In this document: piece after piece, positions 35,234 to 45,891 of the stretch | Position numbering within the stretch: position 1 is the first letter of the stretch | Layout: every line of letters starts with the position of its first letter | Assembly: GCA_029531795.1 (NCBI GenBank) | Contig: JAPEIS010000001.1 | Location: forward strand, 868,001 to 932,000 | DNA: 64,000 nucleotides | Reading direction: 5' to 3' | Source: Sclerotinia nivalis | Lineage: Eukaryota > Ascomycota > Leotiomycetes > Helotiales > Sclerotiniaceae | Program-made: the position numbers and the translations under genes | Notes under the pieces: generated by a model | Told to the model about the DNA's origin: nothing | The model's input: only the letters and a program-made list of their open reading frames with translations | Databases searched by the model: none

Positions 35234-38200
35234 TCCTAGATTATCTTCTAAACCATTAATCATTTTACAAGCTAATGTAGCTAAAAACACTACTTCATAC
35301 GAATTAGCACTTTCCTTAGCTAATGATTCTTGTATTGATATAATTCTGATTCAAGAATTTTATATATTCTCAAATATCTCACACCGAATCACTAAATCTT
35401 ATCCTGCTTATGAAACTTTCACACCATTCGACAACTGGGAAACCCGGCTTTGTGTGATGTCTTATACCTATAAAAATGCAGGTATTCGAACTAATCAGCT
35501 TCGGTTTGTATCCTTCTGGGATTTATTATTTTTACAAATTCAATCTTTAACTGGTTCTATTCTTACAATCATTAATACTTATAATGCTCCTAGAGATTAT
35601 ACAAATGAGAATCAAACAATACAAACTCTCTTTGATTTACCTTCGAATATTTTAAATTCTACATTTCTTGCAGGGGATTTAAACCTTCATCATTCGAGAT
35701 AGAATCCCTTTTGCTTTTCACATTCAAATTCTGCAGAATCTTTTACAATCTGGTTAAATACAAATTCTTTCAATCTTCTTTCTACAATCGGTGAATCTAC
35801 CCACAATTTGGGCAACATTCTCGATCTAGCTTTTCTTTCAGGATCATATACAGCCAATACAACTTCTGCACCGCATTTGAATACAACTTCTGATCATCGA
35901 TCCTTATTGATAACTTTGAATTGGAATACAAGGTTTCAGGACCCGATCCAAAGACTCCGAATCAATATATTAAACAAAAAACTCTTCTCTACTTTATTAA
36001 CAGAGAATCTATTGAATCTAGATCTACTAGCTTTAAACACAATTACAGATCTTGATAAATTAGCTTTAGATATCATTCAAGCTTTACAATCAGCATACAT
36101 AGAATCAACTCAAAAATCATTCGGTCGAAATACAGACCAACTATAATAGAACAAAGCTTGTAAAACAGCTGTTCATAAAAATCGAATTAACAACTCATTA
36201 GAATCGAAACAGAATCTTCAAAAGGTGGTTAAGAAAGCGAAAAGAGAATTCTGGATTTCCAAACTTGATTCAGTAAAGGAAATAAAAGATATCTTTAAAA
36301 TAACAAAATGGCATCAATCAACTAAAACATATCGAACTCCTCCTTTAGTAAATCCTTTAGATCATTCTCTTGCTACAACAATTCAAACTAAAAGAGATCT
36401 ACTCATCAATAATCTGCTAACTAATACAGCTGAAATTAACGATATCCCATTTGATTCGCCTTCAACTTCCATTCGTTCAATTGCCTTTCCTGCTATCACA
36501 ATTCAGGATATTCAAACTGCTATCCTTCATACAAATAATACAGCTCCAGGAATAAACGAAATCCCTACCAAGATCCTACAATTAGCATAACCACTGATCG
36601 AACCATATATCTTACAACTCTTTCAAAAATGCCTCGAAATAGGTTACCATCCTAAATACTTCCGATCAACGATTGTAACCATCATTCCGAAACCGAACAA
36701 ATCAGATCGTACAAATCCTAGATCTTATAGACCAATAGCCCTGCTCTCAATATTAGGAAAAAATCTCGAACGTTTGATTGCAAAAAAGATATCCTGGATT
36801 ACTATAACCCTCAAAATACTAACCAAGCAACAATTCGGAGCACTTCCCCTACGTTCATCAATCGATCTCACAACTTGCTTTACACATGATATAGAAATGG
36901 CTTTGAATTCAGGTTCTAAAGCTACTTTATTAACTATAGATATCAAAGGTGCTTTTGATACTATTCTTCCAGGACACTTAGTTCGTTGATTCAGAGAACA
37001 AGGATGGCTTGATAATCTAGTTCGATGGATTCAATCGTTCTCTACAAATCGATCAATTCGTATTCGGCTTGATAGCGAAACAAGGCCCAGTACTAGTATT
37101 AGATGTGGTTTGCCACAAGGCTCTCCAATTTCGCCTATCCTTTTCATACTTTATATAGCTCCTTTGTTTTGATTAAGCAATCCTATTCGAAGATTTAGAT
37201 ATGCAAACGATATTACATTAGTAGCTTTTTCTTCAAGTTTATAATCTAATTATGATCAATTACGATCTGAAATGCTAGAGGCTCTGAATTGAAGCAAATC
37301 TGAAGGAATCACTTTCGACCCTAAGAAATCTGAACTGATTCATTTCTTCAAAAGCTTCAGGAAAGATATCGAAAGCCCTATTATTCATACAGAAAATCTT
37401 TCAATAATAAAGAAACCAAACCTATTGAGATAATTAGGGGTTTACTTTGATAAGGAATTGAATTTCAAACCTCATGTTCAGGTCCTTTCAACTAAGGCTC
37501 TCACAATTGCGAATGTAGTGTGTTCGCTTGGAAAGACAATCTAAGGCATCCCATCAATTTTGCTTCAAAGAGCAATTACAATCTGTATTCTGAAGAAATG
37601 CTACTTTGCAGCCGAAACCTAGTGGCCTAGCCGAACTAGGAAACGAGGCCTAAACCTCACAATCTCGAATCAAGTGGATGGACATTTGAAGCTTTTGAAT
37701 AAGATTGTACTAATTAGCACTCGAGCAATCCTTCCCGTATTCCGTACAATTAACACTGCTGCCTTATATAAGGAATCAAATCTGATGCCCCCTGAAATAG
37801 AGCTCAATCTGATATCCCAAAGTTTCGCGGCCCGAACAGCTCGGCTTGACCCTAAACACCCCCTCCGAATCCGAACCAAAAACATCCTAGCTAAAACTGG
37901 TATCAGAACTGTCGAATCAAGGTTTTCAAGAATTATCCTAGCTCTTCCAAAAACTGAATATATCAATCCAATTGCTCTTCCCCCTTGAAGGAACAAAGAA
38001 CCGCGTATTATCACAGAAACCCGGATCGATGGTCCTCTCGATCGTTCGAAGGAACGAGCAGCTAAGGATTTCGAAAGGTTTATATCTATAATTCCAAAAA
38101 GTGATTTGCAAGTCTTCTCCAATGATTCGAAAAGCGAAGCTCTGGATAGTGCTACAAAAGATGGATCAATGATTTATCAATACAATCTGCAAATGGATCG

Positions 38201-39011
38201 ACAGGCTTTCTCACTAGGCTGTAATACTGAAGTCTTCAATGCCGAAGCAACTGCAACTTTAAAAGGTGTTCAAACAGCAATACAACTACCCTTAGCTAGG
38301 TTCGTTACAGACCTTTGGGTTTTCTTGGATAATCTAAAGGTTGCTATACGATTAGGTTCTTATTTCACTGAATCCTCTCAATCTGTATTTGAAGAATTCT
38401 GCGAACTAGCTACAGCTTGGCCTCTCAGACCCCGCTTGCCACATACCCGCCCTAATTCAATTCGAATCCGATAGATTCCTGAGCATCTAAATATCCCCGG
38501 AAATAAAGCAGCGGACAAAACAGCTAAAGAGGGAACAACACTTCCATCCCCATCTGATTCTATTTGCACTCTTGCCTCTTTGAAAAGGATCGTTAAATCG
38601 AATGCTAAATTAACAAGATCAAAGCTATGGACAATCATAGCACCATTAAGTTATAATGATCTTTTTATAATTTACAATAACAAATCGATTATGCTTTCTT
38701 TTGATCGAACGATACTAGGATATATCCTAGCAGTTAGATCTCAACACGGCGATTTCGCAGCGTATCATGATTGCTTCAATCACGAAGATGCTTATATGCT
38801 ATACTCATATGGGAAAAGAAAATCCCCTCTTCATTTTTACTTTTGTAAAATTGGAAATGCTCAAAAAACCCTTTCAAAGTTACCACCATCTGAAGCCATC
38901 CCCTATCTTTTGGGAAGTATGGAAGGAACAGCGAAACTAGCAGTTTGGCTCAAATCTACAAGGTTCTATCAGGATATATGTCCTCGATTCCCTATACAAT
39001 TTATTGATTGA
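35226..39011 (+). pseudogene. LINE ORF2 remnant (endonuclease, reverse transcriptase, RNase H)
   Basis: Endonuclease: ILQANVAKNTTSYE, ILIQEFY, FLAGDLNLHHS and TSDHRSLLI (35226-36146). Reverse transcriptase: SYRPIALLSILGKNLERLI, LLTIDIKGAFDTI, GLPQGSPISPILFILYI, and the catalytic box YANDITL instead of YADD (37200-37211). RNase H (38106-38550): FSNDSK in place of the usual SDGS, with IPEHLNIPGNKAAD near the end. The C-terminal block reads YSYGKRKSPLHFYFC where this family has CxCG. In-frame stops include 35700, 36144, 36588, 36987, 37986 and 38472, several at positions where the family has Trp. The frame is otherwise continuous, so decay was by point change rather than deletion. Confidence 0.8.
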
Positions 39012-39139
39012 AGGATTGTTTTGATTTTTATTTTTATTTTTATTTTATGTTATTTTTTTTTTTGATTTTCTTTGTATAAGGCGTTGGGTTTTGGTTCGGA
39101 AAGATTGAGTTTGTATAAACTTTAAAAAAAAAAAAAAAA

Positions 39140-40073
39140 TCTTTGTATTAACAAAACCATATTAAAAAGCTCGATTGCGATGACGAAGGAGAGGAGATCA
39201 GGAATCGAGGGATCTAACTGTATTGTGGAGGACAGCTGAAATATCTACCCAAGGGATTAACTCAATACGCAACGGCAATCATGTAAACCCTGCTGAAGCA
39301 TTTAGCATATATAATACTAGTAAATTTAGATTAGCTAGTTAGAAACCCAGGGGCCTTCCTCCCCTGGCGTCCTTTGTCCCAATTGGGAATTTGAGGCCTG
39401 TGCTTCGCACAGAGCCTCGGACGAAAAATATCACACACACACAAATCAACTGCCCAAACATCGCTCTTGTCAAAATGTCACACACCACAATCCACAATCC
39501 ACAATCCACAAATCCATAATGCATATTTTAACATTGTTCTTCGCATTGCGCTCACTCATTTCCTCTTGATACTTACTACCTCATCTAGAGTATCCAACAG
39601 ATATGTTGACAATGCGGAAATAATTGTGCAGCGACTTTCACGAAAACGATCGCTGAATTCCTCACTCGAACATTAATGTTCGATATTGGACATGTAAGTT
39701 GGGGAAATAAGTTCGAAGCAAAAAGTTCTTGAGCGCAGCCTTGATGATCACGAAATTTTATTTGCATCGATGCTGCGTTTACTGACTCTTGCTGCTGCGC
39801 ACGCTGCATTCCAGTGTTACACTAGAATGACACGCGTCTTTTCAAATATATGCTGTACCTCTATACCCTTAAAGTTGGGCGTATTTTGTTGGCTCTGCTC
39901 GAACCAGCATATGCCCTATCAAACACTGTCACCACTTTGAAACGACTTTTCTTAATGTTTAGAAATCTCTGTCTCCAATTTGTTGGAACTTACGGCTTTT
40001 TCCTCTGACTTATACCCCCGGTTACACGTCTGGGACTTCCAATCTAAGCTTGACGGGCTGCGTAATATTCAAA
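39140..40073. repeat. Spacer with short CCACAAT tandem repeat
   Basis: Between the LINE tail and the HET gene. A short tandem of CCACAAT/ATCCACAA units sits at about 39486-39515. The rest is promoter-like sequence of the HET gene, with no other gene seen. Confidence 0.4.
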
Positions 40074-41722
40074 ATGGATTTATACAAGCAACAACCGATT
40101 GATTTCGACCGTCCTGCTATTCGGCTTCTTCAACTTCTTAGAGGAAAGTTTACAGAAAATATTCGGTGTAACCTTTTAACTGGGTGGTTCAATGAACCCG
40201 AAAGCATCATACCATATACTGCTTTGTCATATACATGGGGATGTACGAAACAGCCATACAGGATTACAGTCGGCAATACCACAATCAACATCACTTCAAA
40301 TCTAAATTCAGCACTCAAGCATTTACGCCTTGAAGACAAAGACCGAATTTTATGGATTGATGCTATCTGTATCAACCAAGACAATGTTCAAGAAAAGATC
40401 CATCAAATTCGTCAGATGGATGCCATATATAAGGCTGCTGAAGAAGTTATTGTTTGGTTGGGCGATGGTACTGAAAACACCGACTTTACTATGAATCCCA
40501 TGGCACTATTACAAGAATTTTATTTGAATCATGGAGGAGACTGGAGAGGTGCAGCTAAAGTTTGGTTGCAATATCAACAATCGATCACGTACAGGTATGA
40601 GGAAAGGTCTCGAATAGGTATCCGTGAATTGTTAGAGCGACCATGGTTTCGAAGAATCTGGATTTTGCAAGAGATTGCGAATGCTAGGGTTGCGACAGTT
40701 TATTGTGGCAAGTTTTCTGTCTCCGCGCGGATCTTCGCACAATTTCAATCCTAAGGCTGTTCCGTTTGAGGTACCTGGCCATTGTCAATCTGTTCTAGGT
40801 ATTATGCCTGGGCTCTCACGAAAAGAGTCTTGGTGGGAGAAAGGCCGAGAGCTGCACACTCTATTAGTGAAGTTTCGTAAAAGTGAAGCCACTGACGATC
40901 GAGATATGATTTATGCCTTACTAAATATATCATCAGATGCTCGTGGTAGTGATATCCTGGATCCAAAATGCGACAAACCATTGCAACAGGTTATCCATGA
41001 GACTATCTCATTCATCATTCATGAGAAATATTCTCGCACGACTCACTCAAAAAACGATGCTTCGTTGTATGAATTTGTTGATTGGACATTGTCAACGTTC
41101 TTGGATAATTTAGAAGAGCTAAATAGTGTCATTCTTGGAAATGCTTCCGAGGCTGGGAAGGAGCATCTAGTCAGGGTATTACTTGCGACGGATGGGATAA
41201 AGATCGACTTGAAAGGCAACTACGGCCGGACTCCGCTGCAACGAGCATCCCGTGGAGGCCATCAAGTTATCGTGCAGCTATTAATTGAAGCAATTACCCA
41301 GCGCAACAATTTTCAGGATAGTGAGTGTAACCGGGGGTTGCTATTATGGGCTATTAGCTCTAAAGAAGAGGGCGCTGTTAGGTTATTGCTTGAAAGGGGT
41401 GCTGAGGTTGAAATAAGAGATGAAAATAATAGAATAGCATTATCATTAGCTGTTTGGAATGGAGAAACGACTATTGTTATGTTATTACTTGAGAATGGTG
41501 CTGATCTTGAAGCAAGAGATATTGGTGGCCAAACACCGTTATCATTAGCTGCTGGGAATGGGAAAACGGATATCGTAAATTTATTACTCAGAAAAGGGGC
41601 TAAACCTGAAGGGATGGATAAGAGTGGAACTATTAGAGTCCTGCAGGTCTCGAATGTATGCATGTTCTCGGCGTTTAATTTCCTCCCAATTTTTGCAGGC
41701 TCCTGTCTACATATGGTACTAG
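40074..41722 (+). pseudogene. HET-domain / ankyrin-repeat protein, frameshifted
   Basis: HET proteins trigger heterokaryon incompatibility, a form of self/non-self recognition with programmed cell death in the cytoplasm. From ATG 40074 the frame carries a full HET domain: IPYTALSYTWGC, ILWIDAICINQDNVQEKIHQ, AAEEVIVWLGDG and LLERPWFRRIWILQEIA. It stops at 40752-40754. The next frame (+1) picks up the expected continuation: HCQSVLGIMPGLSRKESWW, LLVKFRKSEATDDRDMIYAL. About four ankyrin repeats follow from 41200 (GRTPLQRASRGGHQVIVQLL, AVRLLLERGAEVEIRD, GGQTPLSLAAGNGKTDIVNL). A GTCTCG...TTGCAG intron at 41647-41698 would end the protein at TAG 41720-41722; unspliced, the frame runs to 41877. A single indel near 40740 separates the halves: a pseudogene, a strain allele or a sequence error. 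Confidence 0.8.
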
Positions 41723-44700
41723 GATTTGATTTTCTATTAGGAAGATTTGGGCTTTTACGAATGTACCGCATCTTTGGAATCTTTGGAGTCTTCCAAGTCT
41801 TTCTTCCGTTTGTGATTTTTCGGCCCCGAGAAAGCTTCGCAGACATATTTCTTCGTCGTCGGAATCGCGCCGGCTAGTGCTTTACCTGGGTGCACACTAC
41901 AGAAGAACTGGGGCTCCAATTAAACTCAATTTCTTTTGATGGTTGTCCCCAGGATAAGCTTTCCACGACACTTACGAATTGGGATCGGTTGACATGAACC
42001 ACAAAGAGGCTCTAGCATCTATACTGGGCGAGCCGGCTATACAAATATCCAATTCCGACGTACCTGCATGCACTCTCTTCCGATAAAGGTTGGATGAAAT
42101 TCTTCGATAGCTGCTGAGTACATGAGACAATTTTGTATTCATAGCATCAACCGACTCAAAGTTGGTCTGGTCACAGATATCGCGATAAGCTGTGCGGCAA
42201 TGGTATGCATACTTCTGAATTAGGTTAAGAATTTTTTTTGGCGATTATGGTAATGCTGCTTTCGTTCCATTTCTCAGTACGAAAAGTTTCGTGTTGAGGG
42301 GTTGCAAATGGTTGGATTGATGATTATCCGGGGTGTTCTATAGTGCAGCCCATTCTTCCCGCCGGCAAACAGTCGCCTCTTCGTTCAATACCTGGTGGAA
42401 GGTGGAAGCGAATGCAATGTACTATCAGAAATATTGAATCACCAGAAGTAAAACGAGTCACAGGTAAATAGTGGTCAGGCTGAATTTTGTATGTTGAGTT
42501 TGGTTCTTCACATGTGGGTGTTATGTTGAGACGGCCGATACACACCAGAAAGAGATTTACCAAGTCCCTACAACACATGCATCCATTTCCTATATCTATC
42601 ACATTTATGCATTTCCTTTTCTTTTACAAATCCCCCGATCCGAATAACGACAAATATCGCCCCAGCATTATTCAAAGATCCAATCCCACTCATTTCTTCC
42701 ATATTCAGTAATTTCTCGCATGGTCTCAGCCTTCCCTCTTTTCGCTAAGTGGGAATATTACCCGTGGAAAAATGAGCTTATCCATTTATTACATTATCAC
42801 GTGATATCATATCTCAGTTCTAGAAATTGGACCCGAGTTTTGCATGGCGAGATTGGATAACCATTGATATTCTATGGGATATGCTGGAAATTTGAGATTG
42901 CTAGAAAAAGGCAAAAATATAGGAATGAGATATAAAAGAGGGGAAGAAATCGGAAGTCCGAGATTGAAAAAATTTCGGAGCCGATGTAGATTTGCAACAA
43001 AAGTTCATGCAAAGGCATGCGAGGAAAGTATTGGTTGGGTTTGTGTTAGAGTTGTTAGTGGAGGGAAATTTTTCCGGGATGATCTATTTAGTGGTAGGAG
43101 GATGGGTGTGGGTAGTAGGTGGTTAGTTTACTTTGATATGAGTTGCGGCCGAGATTTTCGGCCGAGGATTTCGGGGATGTGATGGGTTGGGATGGGAGAG
43201 AAGTTCATGGAGGTTGAAAAGGGTTGATGGAGCTATGATTGGTTTTTACTCTTGGATGGTTTACAGGATGGTATTGCAAGTTGCACATTCATTCGGTGGT
43301 GATAATTGTTGGGTTGCTCTTGTTGTGGGGAGGAATTTCTAGTTTATTCAGCTTGCTACTTTCGGTGGTTAAAGTATAATATGCTATATATATAAGTGTA
43401 TGTATATATAAAACCTCAAAATCCTCCAAAATACCTCGGCATCCCCATCACATACTCCTCAGTCCGCATCTCATTAACGTTCAATATCATTTAAACCCGA
43501 TCACCGGTCCTTAGAACCTCGGCCGATATAACTTTTGATTTTCCACTAGTATGGTAGTTCAAATAAACTACTACTAGTATTCTTGTCTCGCTAATCACCG
43601 TCACTAGTATTCATTCCTTTACCCAGACCCACATTCTCGTCGTGTCTTCGAATCGCGGGTATTGGATGTTACTTTTTGTGTGCGCTGTTTCTTACTCTAT
43701 TTGTTGTGTGTGTGTCTGTGTATGTGTATAGCTGAAGGTATATTTGGGTTCGCATCAACGGACGCACCGGCACTGATGGTGTTAAACTTTCTTATGGTCG
43801 TCTCACAGAAGTTGGGGCACAGTCTTTATATTGTATGAGGTATGTTGAGGTTGGTAGTTTTTAATTGGGGCTTGTAGCGCATTAAATGATGTTGAGCTCT
43901 GCGAAATGGGCAAAGGGGCCATGTCATTTGTTCCTCGTTCTTGGTTCAATTGCTGCTAGTGATAAAAGGGGTGAAAGGTAGAGTGTAGGAAGAGGAGATC
44001 TAGAATGCTTGTTTTTCGTTCTCTCCTTGGTCGAATCGTCATTTGGAAAAGTGTGATGCGTAATAAATAGTCGACAAATTACAATTTTTCGACTGTTCCT
44101 TCGTTTTAAAAGACAGCGCTATGTGTAATACATTCTGACAAAACGATGCTTGAAAATCTTTCTGGTTTTAGCAATTCCGTATCCCCTTCATATTCGATAT
44201 AAAGTGTTGACTGCTATTAGGTAGGAATGATAGCATGCATATCATAAGTTCAACCTCTGGTGTTCCAGAAGCTGCCAGGTTTTCGGGTTTTTTTTTTTTC
44301 AAATTCTTTTTGAAGATAAGAGTCGCCTCAACTAAAAAGCACTCCCTTATATCCGGAGGGCAGTCAAATTCCCCCTTGGGAAAATCAATGGTAAATCTCC
44401 GCTGTGACTTGCACCGGACCGAAAATGCGAGATTAAACAGGGCAAAACATCAAGTAGCAGTCTATCCCCACAGTTCTTAGATCAGGACAGTATCCATAGC
44501 AGCTAATCTAATAGTTGCTTCCCTACCCTGAAGAAGAGATCGTTGTTATTACAGATGTTCGGAGGAAATATCTTCTCGGGTTCGCTTCTTTATCCTAAAA
44601 GCGTGGGTTTAGATGATGTGTTTAGATGGTATTAAAGCAAATTGTTCATCGCTGAAGATTAAAGTGATAGCTTATGATAGATTGCCCGAGGTCGAAAAAG

Positions 44701-44870
44701 TTAAGGAGTTATTCGGATAGTTTGTAGGGATTTTTGTGTCTGGATGTTTATGGGTAAGTCAATGGCCTGTATTTCTTTTTAATTTGAGAATTTAGACAGA
44801 GATGGGTCCTAATGAGTTGTTGTTTATACTGGAGAAGCCGGAGTAGAGTTCGCCACGCAGTATTGTTGAT
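41723..44870. other. Gene-free spacer between HET gene and copia element
   Basis: 3.1 kb with no supported gene. Includes a TG-rich microsatellite near 43702-43730 and TA-rich stretches near 43380-43410. Small open frames at 42874-43182 and 44235-44480 lack recognisable features. Confidence 0.35.
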
Positions 44871-44875
44871 GTTAA
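44871..44875 (+). repeat. Target-site duplication GTTAA, left copy
   Basis: GTTAA directly precedes the left LTR and recurs directly after the right LTR at 50648-50652. A 5-bp duplication is usual for copia-type integrases and fixes the element's ends. Confidence 0.85.
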
Positions 44876-45405
44876 TGTGAGAATTCCTAATAAGTTATTA
44901 AAACACTTAATAATATTTACCGAACCAATAGTTATATGATCACGTGATATATTAATAATATGATTTCATATTATTAAATTTTATTATTATATAAAATTTC
45001 GATCATATATCATATCAGAATGATTTATAATGGAATAGAATGAAATGGAAGCATATAGAATTTTCTTATTCTCAGATTGAATACTATTGGTTATTATTTC
45101 CTTTTATTATATAAAATGATTCTATAAGATTCGATTTAAATCGATCTTATTTATAATCATAGAATAGTGTAGAATCTCATTAAAATCTATAAATACGAAG
45201 ATCTTCTTCAAAGAATTCTTCGAAAAAATAAGCAGATAAAAAATTCAATATTCAATATATATATAATTCTGACTTCAATATTCTATTGTTCATATATTCG
45301 ATCACTCCTAAGCTAAATACGACTAAGTCTTCCACTATTATAATAAATAATATTATAGTATTATTATTATATTATTTATTATTATCCGATCAACCTCCTA
45401 CGAGA
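44876..45405 (+). repeat. Left LTR of copia element
   Basis: 530 bp, begins TGTGAGAATTCC and ends CTCCTACGAGA. It matches the right LTR throughout. Contains a TGATCACGTGATATA motif shared by both copies and a TA-rich region suited to a promoter. Confidence 0.95.
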
Positions 45406-45417
45406 GGTTATGAGCCC
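45406..45417 (+). other. Primer-binding site (half initiator tRNA-Met)
   Basis: GGTTATGAGCCC starts at the first base after the LTR. It is complementary to GGGCUCAUAACC, the anticodon stem-loop of fungal initiator tRNA-Met. Priming from a cleaved half tRNA is known for Drosophila copia and related elements. Confidence 0.75.
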
Positions 45418-45891
45418 GGCTAGTCAAATACTAGCTTAAAAAGGGGTACTAGCTCGATTCAAAGCTATAATATTATAGCTATTGAGCTGTCGAATATCAC
45501 TATATCGATATAATATCAATATCATATTGAATTATTATCGAAATATACTAAAATAAACCCTGAGGCCTGCGTCCCTGAAGCTAAACCTAATTGAGTGAAT
45601 AAAATTAGGTCCCTAGACGATATATTTAAGCTATACGCTACCCATAGCGGGTGATATATCAATTTCTTCATACCAAGGTGCCCTAGCTTATTTAGGCTTT
45701 ATTTTATAAAGTTTAAAATAAAGATCTAATTTAAGAGGTGGCTGGTTTATTATACCGAAATCGATCTAATTTCGATATTAAATCGAATCACTATCGAATT
45801 CCATTCAAATTTTAATACTAAATTCATCAAAATTAGTATTAATACTATACTAGATTAAAAGTCCATATAGCTTACATATAAAAGCTTAAAA
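45406..45891 (+). other. Untranslated leader of the copia element
   Basis: 486 bp between the primer-binding site and the first ATG of the polyprotein. It contains no coding segment I can support. Confidence 0.6.

Larger units (their letters stand above)
33500..39139 (+). mobile_element. Tad1-type LINE (non-LTR retrotransposon), inactivated
   Basis: Order of parts: GC-richer 5' UTR, ORF1 with zinc knuckles, ORF2 with apurinic-type endonuclease, reverse transcriptase, RNase H and a C-terminal Cys/His block, then a 3' poly(A) of 16 A (39124-39139). This is the Tad clade layout found in filamentous fungi. Many in-frame stops and several catalytic-residue changes make it dead; most fit G-to-A on the coding strand. 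The left edge is approximate. I could not identify a target-site duplication. Confidence 0.85.
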
